NCBI RefSeq assembly: GCF_964340395.1
Contig: NC_135564.1
Span: 14,392,012 to 14,456,011 of the forward strand
Direction: 5' to 3'
Source: Glandiceps talaboti
Taxonomy: Eukaryota; Hemichordata; Enteropneusta; Spengelidae
DNA length: 64,000 bases
The notes under the pieces were generated by a model. The model saw only the letters and a list, made by a program, of their open reading frames with translations, had not been told where the DNA came from and searched no databases. Positions 12,620-25,780 of the stretch are shown piece after piece. Every line of letters starts with the position of its first letter. The stretch's first letter is position 1. The position numbers were made by a program, and so were the translations under genes.

Positions 12620-15600
12620 GGACTTGTAACTTTTCCCAATTTTACACTTTCTCAAATCCATGTCTCCTAGTGAGTTCACCATAATGATTAATTGTTTAAT
12701 AGACTGAGTGTAGCTTCTGCAACAAACTCAAATATTACATTCAATCAATGTCAATTCTTAGAAATTGAAAGACTATCATATTGAATTGAACTTTTGGTCC
12801 AAATACAATCTTGAAAATTATAACTGAAATTATACCTGTCAATGTGTTGACAAAGAGTGAAATGTGCAGTCGAAAATTTCAGGTACAATTTTGAAGTTTG
12901 TGTTTGGAATAAAAGTTTAATATGATACTACAGTTTACCAACACACATGAATTTTTATTTGAAGGCATGTTTGTAAACAATGTCGCCAGGACGTGAAAAC
13001 CAACTGTGCCACAATTAGAACACAGTCAAATTTTATTGACACTACATTCACTGATAATGATCAGATAGGGTCTGTCCACCCCCATGAGTAAACATTGTTT
13101 ACAGATAGACTACATTTATAGTGACTATTTTACTTGTAACAGTCAATAGATTGTTATTTTACACCTGATATGAACTTTCTAAGTGAATGGGGCAAGTAGC
13201 AGAAATACAAATTAGTTATCTGTGATGCATTGTACCTATTGCTCATCCATACATGTATGGCCACTTTGAAGTGCCTACATATTTAACTATTCATATGAAC
13301 TAGAGAGCATTGTATGCATTGAATGCAAGCTAAAAGTTAAAGTTAAAAGCAACAGGTTCAGTGCAATCACATTTTATTCTAAATGTCAGTTGCTGCGTAG
13401 GACACAGGGTAACATCTGGTCTACAAAATCAAAGTACAGTCATGCATTCGATAGATGATTCAGAATTATTTATTTCACAGCCACAATACGTGCTCATGCA
13501 TTCATTTGTTAAAAGCCAAATTCATTATGACATGTCTTTGTTATTTAGTTACATCTATTCTGAAATCTCAGGAAATATCATTTTGGGATGACCTCTCAAA
13601 AGCTTCGATGGGATAGTGAGCCTGAGGACACACAAAGATCATAATACCACATGTGATGCTTGTCTGATCTTTTGTATCAAATGGTTTTATTTCATCATGT
13701 GTAGTTATTGTTGTATGTCGTCTTAATTCAGTATATAAGTAATCATTGGTTATGATATACATGTACTTTAATATCGCCAGCTGTTCTCCAGTCGATTTTA
13801 TCATGAATCTTTGACAGTTATCACCAGATTCCAAGAAAACTATGAAAGTTTGGCCTCCGTTTTGTTATAAAGACACTACATTCATTTTGTTATAAAGTCC
13901 TTGGTCAGAAAATGAATTTAATATAGCTGCATTAGCTTCAACTGGAATGTCTTTTGAAAATATTACAACGTAATATCGTACACTGTGAACAGTATTGCAT
14001 TACCTGTGGGTAAACATATTTTTTGTATCTGCATACACAACAAATCAAATGAAATTGATTTTTGGGTCTCCACCCAAAAATCAGCGTCCTCAACAGTGAT
14101 CATGATTTCAACCTGTTTCTATACTACTTATAGATAATATTCGACCATTGATTAACTTGTGTAATGTCTAATTATTGGTATTTTAACAATTCTCAGTGAG
14201 TATATTGTCAGATTGAAAAATGATATTCTAGTTTAACTAGTAGTACAGTTTTAAACATGGTTAGATTCAAAACCAAACTTTTGCACAAGATTTTAACTTA
14301 CCACTACAGATAATATTGGTGACTAATTAACAGATATCTTTTTCTAAGTAACTGACCAATTTTTAGCGATTATATCTTTGGGTATTTGATAAAAAAAAGT
14401 GTCCTGGTTGCAGCTAGTGCAAGTTTAAAATTGGCTGAATTTAATTTTACCTTATTTCAGATAAAACAAGAATATCTGTCAAAGAAAGTTCTGTTCAGTG
14501 TACCTCAAATAGGTATATTGTTCAAATGGAAAATCAGCTGATACTGATCGATTTTCTTTCAGAAGTAAATATTGCATTGCCAAAACTGATGTTGGTAACC
14601 AACATAGAAGTGTTGTTATTTTTGAATACAATGTACTTCTGTAAATGACATTTGTGCCAGGTTTGAATCATTCAAGTACATGTACTTTAATTATAAATCT
14701 CTTCAATGTCTTAGCTCGCTTTGGAAACAAATAAAAAAGTAAATCTTTGTTCTTGGAAGAGCTATTGTCATTTATAACACATTTACCTGACATGTTTACA
14801 ATTTGATGGAAATATATGCATATTATATTGTTTTGCTATATGCTTATAGGGTCTCAAATATGAAAGTGAAGATAATGGAGATTTGAAAAAAATGAGAAAA
14901 AAATAGAAAATAACAGTAACCTTATCAAGTTTTTAATCCTGATCTTGGTAGCGAGTTGATGGGTGTTTGGTATTAAAAATAACTAGAGTCAGAGAGTTTA
15001 CTGAAAACACTACATTCTTTATTGCTACATGTGGTACACTAAAAGTTACAAGCCAAGAATAATGAGTAACCCAACCCCTAATTAATATTCATGTACTGTA
15101 CTAGGGATAGGCAGGGCAATTGTCACTAGCTTTGAAGTACATTGTGTAAAGTGTGTTTTCACCCTCTAAGGAATTATATTGCGTCACTTCAATTGTGCAG
15201 CAGTCTTTGTGCAGTTTGATGATAATTTGTATTTCCTGTATCGCCACCCATGAATTCCCAACAGTGATAAAAGCAAACACAGTGAAAGTGTTTTTGCAAA
15301 TCTCTCATTCTCCTAAAAACAACTAAGATGTCAAGATTAAAGTACAAAATACTACTTCTGTGCAACTTCTGTGCCTTGCTGAGAGTTCTTAATATATTAG
15401 AAAATGACTCTTGTGAATTTCGACAAAATACAAGTCTACATGATCAAACTTAGCTATTACAAAGACAGTTTTAGCACATGCCGTAAATCGAAAATACTTT
15501 CAAAGCTTGAAGAGACAGGCTAGTATTTGTCATTTTAGTAAATCTCAGTTGTTATTGGAAAAAATCCTCGATAATTTTCATCGCATGACACACTCTGTTG

Positions 15601-15950
15601 TGTGTCATCAACCACCTGTCACCTACTTGTAAGGTAATAGCCTGGCGAGGAAGCAGGCAGATAGAAACTTGAGACTATCGCCACGCAAAACAAAAGCAAG
15701 TCCACTAGCATAGATTGTGATTATTCCCCAATAATTTCATACCAGGGTGATAGAGAATGCAGTCGTTCACAAACATACATCTCAGTCTTCTCCATGTAGA
15801 AACACAACCTATAAACGAAATCTATAAGCATTCACAAAAACTGGATTTTTAAGCACAAATTTAGGGCTCCCCAATATTTCTTAAAATATAATTGAGTATA
15901 CTAAATGTACTATCATGTTTGATTAAAGTATAAGTGATCAAGTAGACATG
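12620..15950. other. 3.3 kb without a recognisable gene
   Basis: A minus-strand frame at 13568-13834 begins ESGDNCQRFMIKSTGEQLA and looks protein-like, but no family or clear splice sites support it. A short direct duplication (about 14125 and 14300, word agataatatt) is present. Otherwise featureless. Confidence 0.35.
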
Positions 15951-16236
15951 TTAACATAAAATGTTCCTTGGAAATACTCTCTTTAAAGTTTTACTGTTTG
16001 TTCAAGAAAATGACAACCTATTCTCAGAGAAAGTAGATAACAAGGATCAGGGTCAAAGCAAAATTTAGTCATTTTAAGGAATCCAGCATGGCTGACAAAA
16101 AATGTGTTAACTCTCTGGGAAAATAAAAGAGTAATGATTTCCTTAAAAGTATGAAAAACCAGGAACAAGCTTTCATATGGCAAAGGTTGGGGGTAATTGC
16201 AGAATGTTTGATTTTGAGGTGCATTCTACCTTTAAT
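15951..16236 (+). mobile_element. MITE family A, copy 3 (shortened)
   Basis: Left end ttaacataaaatgttcctt and right end gaggtgcattctaccttta. Internal cagggtcaaagcaaaat and gaatccagcatggctg correspond to the other copies. About 80-120 bp shorter than copies 1 and 2. Confidence 0.65.
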
Positions 16237-16305
16237 AACATACATGTAGGGGGCCACTTATAATGACTGAACCCCATGACACCTAAGTGCAAAAGTGGCA
16301 TACTT

Positions 16306-16414
16306 GGGGTATTTGCACGAGTGCATGCAGTGTTCTCTGTGGCAGTACTTACACCAGCATAGTGAGTGAAAAGTGCAGCAGTAAACACTGCCAGCACGGG
16401 TGCAAATACTCCCC
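16306..16414. repeat. Short foldback hairpin
   Basis: About 40 bp arms, ggggtatttgcacgagtgca at left and tgcaaatactcccc at right, with a ~30 bp spacer. Both arms share gcagtgtt. Single copy in the window. Confidence 0.75.
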
Positions 16415-17156
16415 ATCACCGACATTGGAACTCACTTGGCAAGGGGTCCCGTTATTATTAGATATGTTTATCTGAAATGACAAATTCTATAAAAATCATA
16501 AAGATCATACCGCAGTCATGCGATTTCATGTGTAGCAAACAGTCATATCCTTTTTTTGCCTCTCATTTGCATGCAGGTATACAATAATGTTTTCAGTTTT
16601 GCACTGCAGTGCAAAAACCACTAGTATATGTGTGCACTGGTACAAGTAATCTCTGGTATATTATGTAATAATAAGTCAGATCTATTTTACATTATAAGAC
16701 CTGATGCTAAATTTGATGTGCAGATTTACAGTCATTTATATGTTACGTGTGTTCTGTGAGATTCTGTTAACCACAACAAACAATCGGTCTCTGAGCCACT
16801 GCCTGAGTTCTATTTATTACTCTGCACACATTCTCATTTCATTCAAACTTGCAACGTGTTACTTCAATTCTGAAAATCTTGACTGATATGGACATTGGAC
16901 ATGAATAGTTTTAGACATTTCCATTGTGGGAAAGTTACACGTTATATTCCCTTACATGACTTAAAATCATGTTTACAATGGTTTGATAGAAAAATGTATT
17001 ATCTGGCTACACAAAAGGCTAAGTCATTGTCACATCGATGATATTCTGAGACGATCAGATAGATTGTGTGTTAACACTATTCTCTAATGCATTTATATCA
17101 CAAGGGATATGGGGATGAAACGATCTGTTATAGATTATGTTAGGCTTAGCTAGATT

Positions 17157-18595
17157 TCTAGTCTCGCTGCCAGACTCATGACTATCGTCCCTAATCTGTT
17201 TATGCATGCCAAGTGGCGCAGCTGCGGGAAGAGCGGGACTAGTCCCGAGTCTGGCTGGAAGCGTTTGGATAAAAATACCCGCCAATGAAACTAGCGAATC
17301 GACAAATTGTTCAAACATACTAGCTACTGAATATTCTATATCCAGGAGGAGTCTGTTATAAATAGCGACTAATCATGTGTTAAGGATTTATTTACTTCAA
17401 TGACAATGTCACTCATTGTTCATTGCGTAATGTCAAGAGGAAGAAAACAAGCTGCCGCATTTACCATAAACACTGTGTTTGTGGTAAATTTTTTCACATT
17501 AATAGAAGGATTGAATCAACACCAGTTGATCGATCAACTTGTTGCGAGTGCTGAAATAAACGTTAGCAATACCACCATCTACGACACTTTATTCAAGTTT
17601 AGAGGCCATGTCAAACATGTGACATCTCGGCTCGTGTTGTTCACCGACACTACTTACGTGACACTAAATAAAATGTCACTAAAATGAACAAAATGTTACA
17701 TTCTAATTCCCAAGTATTGAATTCTAATAGAAATGAAAGTGATGTGCAATATGTTTGTACCCATCGAACTTGCAGAGATTGGGTCAGAAAGGGCTTCACT
17801 AGCTAACAACACATGACGAAAGTGAACCGAACAATGTCTTCGTTAATATCCGGGCACATGATGTGGCATAATACATCGACAGGTTGAGAGGTAATCACAC
17901 CTAAGGTATAATAAACGAGGTCAGAATACTGGTTTAATAACATTTTTCATAAGTTTCCATCTTCAAAAAGTTCTATGCTTGTGAAAATAGCGTCCTCCTG
18001 CTACAACTACAAGACCTGTCTGGTTTCACCGTAATGTATTTTCTTCAACATGTGGATTTCGTGTCGAGCATTTAACCAGCCGACACAGGTATCATTTTCA
18101 ATTCAAAAACCTCCCCATAAATGTGAATTTGCATCGCCATCTTCGCTGCTCAGCCTTATGAAGTCTAACACCACAAACAGATCTGTGCGATTTAGGATAG
18201 AACTGAATACTAATTACAAGATGACGAATGAATTAGTTTCAACCAAATGGGTGGACGTAATGTAATAAAATTCAATCTTTCTCTACACTGTGTCAATGTG
18301 GTCACCATATACTTTAACCAGTGTTTTTGTTACCGAAGACATCATAGCCTTCAGGACAACAAATATAACCATGACTGTGCGTAGGCGACAACACGTGTCT
18401 TTGTTATGATCGCACTATGTACGTTGAGATGTCATTTGCATACTTTGGCAAACCCACATAAAGACAACATCACATTCCTTTCCAAACGCTTCCAGCCAGA
18501 CTCGGGACTAGTCCCTCTCTTCTCGCAGCTGCGCCGCTCGGCATACGTAAACAGATTAGGGACGATAGTCACGAGTCTCGCAGCGAGACTACTAG
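17157..18595. mobile_element. 1.4 kb unit bounded by ~113 bp inverted repeats
   Basis: Arms 17157-17269 and about 18481-18595 are about 90% identical in reverse complement, sharing gactatcgtccctaatctgt and gggactagtcccgagtctgg. The 1.2 kb interior is CpG-richer than its surroundings. Its longest frame (17400-17687, 95 codons) resembles no transposase I know. Open frames across the arms (17055-17318 minus, 18406-18750 plus) are products of the repeat. Likely a non-autonomous DNA transposon or two inverted insertions. Confidence 0.6.
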
Positions 18596-18600
18596 ATTTC

Positions 18601-19435
18601 CTGGTATTTGTCCATACATACACCCAAGAGATGTTCTATATCTGTGCATCAATATCTCATGTTTTTTGCAAAATTAATAACAGAAAACAGGAAATTGCAA
18701 AGAATTCCTGGGCCTCTAGTTTCCTAGACAAATTTAATCATAGGACTTGATAAGTGGAAAGTGTGCAAAATGATGGTCAGAATATAAAAAAAACCAGTTC
18801 ACTACCACGGCTGTACGAAAATAATGTGTATTATACTATTCTTACAAGCCAGAGCACATATCTCTGCTAATGCAACGTACTATGCTTGGTTAGGTACGTT
18901 TGGATGTGCTGTAAATTTTAAGAGGCTTGTGGTTTACAATGATGAGGCAATCAAACCCAGGAAGTTCTAATTTTCGGACACTAACTAGTGGACAGCAACT
19001 TAATTGTTCTTAGTTCATTGGCACTTTCTTGAGTTCTAATGCAATCAAAGTTTTGATATTTGATCAAGTATTTTTACAACAAATAATTTGATATGATATG
19101 AATGCAATCTACTGTACAGTTATACATGTATGTTACCACTTACCAATAAATGAAACCTGGCATGTTCTGATATAAACCATCATACAACCCTTGTATTAAA
19201 CTGTTGCCTAGCCAATGATACAGACATAACACCAATTATATATACGGTATAAAAGGTCAGCAACATTCAGTGTTCTCCAAAATACTTTCAATACTGAGTC
19301 TAATTGTCTTTAAAAAAACGATATCATAGTTTTTTTTTATTTACATATACAGTAAGTGTTGTATTAAAATTAGGCTTTCTCGTGTGGACAGGACCCGCTG
19401 ATAGGTGTAATGCTAAAATGCAGCAACCTAGTACA
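18601..19435. other. Non-coding stretch
   Basis: No gene, RNA or repeat structure supported. Confidence 0.35.
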
Positions 19436-19580
19436 CTGAGATAGACACCAACTGAAACTATTGTTGTTCACCATCCTATACTTGAGTACGATAAACCAAT
19501 GTCCATTTAGTAGCTTAAACCAACATGTTACAGCAATAGTTTTAGTTCATATCTATCTTATTTAGCTGAAAGCTCAGTTT
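19436..19580. mobile_element. Foldback element family B, copy 3 (internally deleted)
   Basis: Keeps both ends (gagatagacaccaactgaaac at left, ttagttcatatctatc at right, with caacatgtta beside the right arm) but lacks most of the interior of copies 1 and 2. Confidence 0.65.
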
Positions 19581-20327
19581 CTGCTGTTGTAACTAGCCAG
19601 ATTACAACAAGATAATATTTTTGTATACATGTAAAAGGTTTCTGTCTGTATGAACGTGGAGAAATAGAATTGGGAGATTATTCTTTGCTTTACAAATGGA
19701 TAAAACATCATATCCTGTTCAAATAATATCTGAGGTGAAGAGTACAATGTAACATACAGAAAACTGCAGTCAAATCTCTAAGCCTTTAATCTGACCTGTT
19801 TTGTATTCCACCATGACTTGCACTATCAAATCCAAAGATTATAAAGTAAAGCATTTGAAAAAGATTATAATTGAATTCCCTCTATGCTAATCTAGATGAC
19901 ATTTCCATCTTAAATAGCCAGATACGTCTTCTGTGTAGTATTTTACTTATACTAAGGCCTAAGGCCTAAAAAAGAAAATTGTTTGGTTCCAGTTACCCTT
20001 CTAGTTTTTCACTGCCGACCCTTGACTTTTTTTTACATATGCGAGAAAAAAAATACTAAAATTGTGAAAATTGTGAAGTCTCGCAAGAAATAGTGGATGC
20101 GGAAACTGACATCAACTTTAGACAACAGAAAATGGTTCTTTCAATCTATAATGGCCGTACATCTGATGAGAAGAAACCAATAACATGTAGAGATGGTATG
20201 GAAAACAACAGAAAACATAGCTACCTGAACTATAGCTAGACACTCACGTATGAAAAAAAAAAATAAATAAAAAATCTACCCATCCCAACTATTCTGAAAT
20301 TGAGCGTAATCAGAACTACACATTTTT

Positions 20328-20383
20328 AGCACAACTGAACTTGTTCAGTAGTGCTATAGGGATCGCCCGGCGTCTGTCTGTCT

Positions 20384-20433
<50 letters not shown>

Positions 20434-21732
20434 ATGTGTGTGTGTGTGTAAACAACTTAAAGTCAAAAACTGCTGAACCGATTGCCATGATATTTGGTGG
20501 GTCCATTAACTTGGGTGTCTAGTTGGGAAATTGTTCAAATCAAAATGATCGCATCACAGGTGTGTGATTTGGGTCCAAAAATGTGATTTTTGGTCAAAAA
20601 ACTTAAACTCAGAAACTACTGGGCAGATTGGTGCAAAATTTGGTGGGAACATTGTTAAGGGGGTGTAAAGTAAGATTTGTTCATGACGTGATGATTCCAT
20701 CAGTGATATGCAAATTAGGGCTAAAAATGTGCCTTTTTGGTTAAAAATCTATAATTCCAAAACTACTCGGCAGATTGGGCTGAAATTTAATGGGGATGCA
20801 TCTAGGGATGTATGGATGAAGAAATATTAAGCATACAATGATTCCATGAGTGATATGCAAATTAGGTGTAAAAATGTTCATTTTTGGTCAAAAACTTATA
20901 TCTCAAAAAGTACGTGGTGACTGAGTCTGAAACTTGGTGAGATGTTTCTGAAAGTGTTATTCTGCAGATTTTCTTCAAAACATTGAGAAAATTGGCCCTA
21001 GCGACCATGACCACACCCTTAGCAACAACCAAATGGCAGTATATTTTGGTCACATAACAGCATCATCTGGTAGGCAAATGAGTAAACATTCAAAAAATGT
21101 ATGCAAATACCCTAGCAACCATGACCACGCCCATAGTAACAGCCAAACGGTCGTGTATTTCACAAAGATAACAACAGGGATTAGTAGACAATTGAATAAA
21201 CAATCAAAAAATGTATGCAAATGTGCCTAGCAACAAGACCACGCCCATAGCAACAGCCAAATAATCACGTATATTGCAAAGATAACAGGAATAGAAAGAC
21301 AAATGAATAAACATTCAAAAAATGTATGCAAATGTGCCTAGCAACAAGACCACGCCCATAGCAACAGCCAAATGATCACATATATTGCAAAGATAACAAC
21401 AGGGATTAATAGACAATTGAATAAACATTAAAAAATGTATGTTAATATGCCTAGCAACAAGACCACGCCCATAGAAACAGCCTAATGATCACGTATATTG
21501 CAAAGATAATATCAGGAATTCAAACACAAGTGAACAAAAACATTTAAAAATGTATGCAAATATATCTAACAACATGAGCACGCCCAAAGCAACAGCCAAA
21601 TGATCGCATATATCGTAAAGATAGCAACATGGTTGGATAGGCAACTGGATAGTCATTCAACAAATGAACACTTCTTGTTAGCATGGACTACATGATATGG
21701 ATAAACATTTTAAAAAACTGTACAGTTGTGCT
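20328..21732 (+). mobile_element. 1.4 kb non-autonomous element with two internal tandem arrays
   Basis: Short inverted termini: AGCACAACTG at 20328 and cagttgtgct ending at 21732. Order: a CTGTCTGTGTG microsatellite (about 20375-20450); four ~145 bp units (20455-20930; markers gcagattgg and gatatgcaaattag); then six ~113 bp units (about 20990-21660; markers aaacattcaaaaaatgtatg and gaccacgcccatag). No coding capacity. The plan recalls the Pearl-type elements of bivalves. Partial relatives lie at 22280, 29338 and 55602. Confidence 0.7.
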
Positions 21733-22279
21733 ACAATGCCATTGGCGGTATTTTTTTAATTTTTTGTTAGTCCTAACCATAATGACAAGTTATCATCCAA
21801 TTTGTTTATGGAAAATAAATGAATTAACTGTATATCATTTCAAAGAAATCTTCAATCAACATCTACTGGTGCAGATCAATTTTATATGTAATTTTAATCG
21901 TGTGTACATAATACAATATTTTTTGAGTCATATTGAGTACCTTGCTGTGGATTTCTGTATATAAATATGTGAGAGGACAGGCCCAGACTAACTGTAAACT
22001 ATTTCCTGACTCCCCATTTACTCACTGTTTTATTTATTTGGGGTAAATAAACTGATTATATTCATTGCTCATTAACTTGTTAAACATGTATTGCCCATAG
22101 TAAAGTTGTACATGTATGTACATGTAATATCTGCCCATGTTTAATATCAAAAATATGTAAGTCCAACAGTGTTGCAGCCAGCCTATTGAAAGAGTGGGAC
22201 ATAGTGTCCCAAGACTTTCATTTTTCTGGGTCTTCATAAATTTTGGGGGACATTAAAAAAAAATCACCAATCGCATTGT

Positions 22280-22449
22280 AGCACAACTGTACAGTTTTTA
22301 AAAATATTTACCCACATGCTGATCCATGTTAGATATTTGCTGAATGATTATGCAGTTGCCTATCCAACCCTGTTGTTATCTATGCAATATATGCGATCTT
22401 TTGGCTATTGCTATAGGTGTGGTTTAGTTGCTAAACTGATTTGCATACA
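22280..22449 (-). mobile_element. Truncated inverted copy of the 1.4 kb element
   Basis: Begins with the same AGCACAACTG terminus and runs in reverse complement through gttggataggcaactg and one array unit before stopping. It forms an inverted pair with the 3' end of the full copy 550 bp away. Confidence 0.7.
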
Positions 22450-23129
22450 ATTTTAGTGTGGGTCATCTATGACCCATCACGTCCAAAATTGTGCGTCAGG
22501 TCCAAAAAATGCGTGTCAAATGACCCAAAACCCCTCTGGCTGCCACACTGGTCCAATGTGATGATCTGAACTGTAGCTCAACTTTTCAATTTCTTAAACA
22601 CTCAACATTTTCCACAAGTATCATAGGAATGGATGTAATTCTGAAAGTATTATTAGTATTACACAACATTTTCAATAAGGTGGAAAAAAAACTTAATTGT
22701 GCATTTTCGATAACATGAAAATAGGGTAGGTAGGTCAGGATTTTATTTTATCTTTTTTTTATCGTTACCTTTTTAATTGTTTTTATTTTTGAAAATATTG
22801 CTTCGACCAAAAACAAACGAAATGTTGGTCAGAATACCTATTCTGTGAGAGTTTAATGAAATATGTACAGACTCCAATGGGGAAAAAAAACAGACATACA
22901 TTAAGGTCAAGAAGATAAAGAATTTCTTAACTTTTTGTTTTAAAAATGTTTAGGGTCAGTGGCTCAAACTAGGGTCAGTCGGGTTATTGGAAACACACAA
23001 TTTATTTTATTTTGCCTAATGATGTAATTTTTTTTCTATAATGGACCATTTTCCCCTCACCTTTTACTTCAACCCCAGGCTGGAAGCATACAATCTATTT
23101 CAGCCTCAGTATAAAGCACATAGCATTAA
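22450..23129. other. Non-coding stretch
   Basis: AT-rich, with poly-A/T tracts. No supported feature. Confidence 0.35.
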
Positions 23130-23317
23130 AAGGTACTTTGCAATACAGTTCATACAAAGTCCCCAATTACACAGCTGAGTTGACTGAGGCACAATCATGG
23201 TTCAAATCTTCCCCGAGGACTTTAGCTATTCAGAAACAAACAGCAGTGACAAGGCTTGAACTTGCAACCTGCAGATTCCAAGCTGGCCACTCTAACCAGT
23301 TGACAATCATTTCTAGC
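23130..23317 (-). mobile_element. tRNA-derived SINE, copy of family 1
   Basis: On the minus strand a tRNA-like head carries a box A-like CAACTGGTTAGAGTGGCC (23284-23302) and box B-like GGTTGCAAGTTCAAGCC (23253-23269), followed by about 110 bp of non-tRNA body. The head does not fold into a full tRNA with an acceptor stem I can verify, so it is read as a SINE. Confidence 0.6.
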
Positions 23318-24022
23318 AATATTAAAAATTTTTTTTATAGGTCTCAAGTGTTTATGTAAAAGGTTTGAGAACAACAGTATTAGAACATAAAGTAAATTAA
23401 ATTTCTCAATGTCACAGACAATATATACTATAATCTCGATGATGAATTCTTGAAAAAGTGCTTGGGGCCATTTTAGAGATATTTACGAAATCACTAATCA
23501 TATAAAATTGAAACAAATGGACAAAATCATATCACTCCAAGGCTTTCTTCTTAATATCTTAAAGGATTATCAAGTAAATAGAAGTGCTCTTATCGTATGT
23601 CGGAGGATATTTCATAATCTTCAATGTCATTTTCATATGAAATCTCTACACGTACATGTACTTTGAGATTTGGAAAGACATTGAAAATCATGTGGTGATA
23701 TACATTACTACAAGTTTTGTGTGTCATTGGTTTTCCTAATAGTCATATGATCCAAGTCTCCTTTGTCATGTTATTTCTAAGCTTCAAAAATTGCCTTGAT
23801 ACAATTTTGAAATCTGGCGAGTCAGGGTAGTGCAAAATGTGATAGTATTACATAGCAGGTATTTCAAAGTGTCGGAATTATTACGATGCACCAGTGATGC
23901 GATAAACACATTTCTGACTTAAACTAGACTTGCATGTTAAATGTCTTCTAATGAAGATATCTATTAGTAGTGTACCTACATTCGGCTGTCATCCTCCCAT
24001 GCACATTAGGTATGCTTTTATC

Positions 24023-24102
24023 TCAGCTGGCTACCATTCTCAGAATTGCTGCTTTCTGCCCATGTGGGAATAATGCTGGAGGTGCACTTTCAAAGACTGT
24101 CA
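24023..24102 (-). CDS. Weak candidate terminal exon or gene relic
   Basis: After a minus-strand acceptor (ctcttacag at about 24103-24111) there is an open stretch reading TVFESAPPALFPHGQKAAIL then RMVAS and a stop at 24025-24023. Composition looks protein-like, but no family is recognised and 25 codons can arise by chance. Confidence 0.15.
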
Positions 24103-24287
24103 CTGTAAGAGTATTTCTTAAATCAGTACTTTGTTTTTCCAAAGAATTGACATGTTTTTATTGCAAATTCACAGTTATCGGGTCAGGAGATGTCAGACAA
24201 ACATTATGCTATACAACTTTGCAGAGAAAATATGACGTTTAGATGGCAACTGAACCAAATTTTATTGGTATCAAACATATAAAAACA

Positions 24288-24632
24288 TTAAAGTGGCCAT
24301 ATGGATGAGAATTTGGTATTTATTTTGGATTTTTATTTGATAAAACAGCTTCACTATGTTTTTCTACTTGAAAAAATAAAGCGAAAGAACATATAGCAAG
24401 TCCATGTTCATAACTCAATACATTGCAAAAAGATGCAAAAAGTTTGTTATTGTACGTACAATAACAAACATTTTATACATTGTTTAGTGTTTTGCTGTTT
24501 ATTGAGATGTGAACACGGACTTGGTATATGTTATTTCACATTATTTTTTCAAGTAGAAAAACATAGTGAAGCTGTTTTATCTAATAAAAATCCAAAATAA
24601 ATACCAAATTCTCATCCATATGGCCACTTTAA
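24288..24632. mobile_element. Fully palindromic MITE family C, copy 1
   Basis: 345 bp that folds along its whole length: ttaaagtggccatatggatg at the left and catccatatggccactttaa at the right, centred on attgtacgtacaat. The termini suggest a TTAA or TA target site. No coding capacity. Confidence 0.85.
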
Positions 24633-25780
24633 GTATACTAACAGTGATTTTACAATTTACTGGGGTTAGTCGTTCAGTAACATGCTCGAAAATGGTTTAG
24701 AAACCATCTAAATTCAAGTAACCTTTTATCATACAGGAGTCCTGAAATGTTTGCTACTTAAAACATGTTTATTATCTGAAATACAAATGTGTGTTACATT
24801 TCAACTGTTTCACTAATTAACTCTGAAGAATGTCAGGCATCAATTAACATGTACATCAATTATGTACAGTATTAAACTGGAGTTTGTCAAATGGAAACCA
24901 TCTAAATTCAAAATACAGGACTTTGTTAACTTTTGCTCTTACAAACAATGTTTATTTTCTGGAATGGTATGTTTGTATACACATGTGCTCTATTACTGAC
25001 ATAGAAGAACACCAGGGCATAAACTTAACTTTTGCCATAATTTTCACTGGAGTTTAACTCTAACATTCATATTGCAAATTGCCCGATATCTTTCAAGCAT
25101 TGAGGACCTAATAATGTTTGATGCCTCGGCACAATGTTGATAAAAATAGCTCCGTTGGACTCAAGTTGTTACAATCAATGTATTCTTAAATTGTTAATGT
25201 ATCTATAGTTTAGATGCCCCTAGAAAACTCGGCAACTACAGAGCGTACTGGATCAGACAACCTAGAGGCACTATTAACTTTCCAATGTATCTGCTGTATA
25301 CAAGGTTGACATTTTATGATTATCGAGAAGTTGAAACTAATCTTGCTGATGAGACTGGTGCGTGGGAGTGTGTGATAAGTTCCTCCCATTAACCGTTAAT
25401 ATTGAAATGACAAAGGCATACTTTTGTCAAGTTCAGTAATTGAACTTATGCCCATCAAGAAGTGATATCGATGGCAATGAAAGCTCCTATTTTTATAATT
25501 AATTGTCCTGAATGAAGCTAATTGTAAGTCAATACTAGTTGTGTAAAAAAAAACAAAAAAAAACGTGTATGATGTATAGTCACTAGATTATCTCCCCTGA
25601 TATGATGGGTTGCTGCTACAAATCTTATGACTTGGGGAAATAAAAAAAATGATTGTAGGATTATAAAGGACTTAGAAGTATTGAAGCATAAGATGATCAC
25701 ATAGAGCCACTGAGAAATGTTGCTGTGATACATGTATACCCAGAAAGAGTCATTGGAGGAATACGAGACTGTTGAAGGGA
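24633..25780. other. Non-coding stretch with one exon-like minus-strand segment
   Basis: At about 25565-25635 (minus), a T-rich tract ending in cccaag precedes a frame reading IRFVAATHHIRGDNLVTIHH, then a poly-T. No donor or family match, so not called as a gene. Confidence 0.3.

Noticed and set aside
17055-18750. Open frames of 87, 95 and 114 codons
   Set aside because: Two lie across the arms of an inverted repeat and are near mirror images; the third shows no transposase or other family motif.
23245-23317. A functional tRNA gene
   Set aside because: Promoter boxes are present, but no complete cloverleaf or acceptor stem could be built and a SINE body follows.
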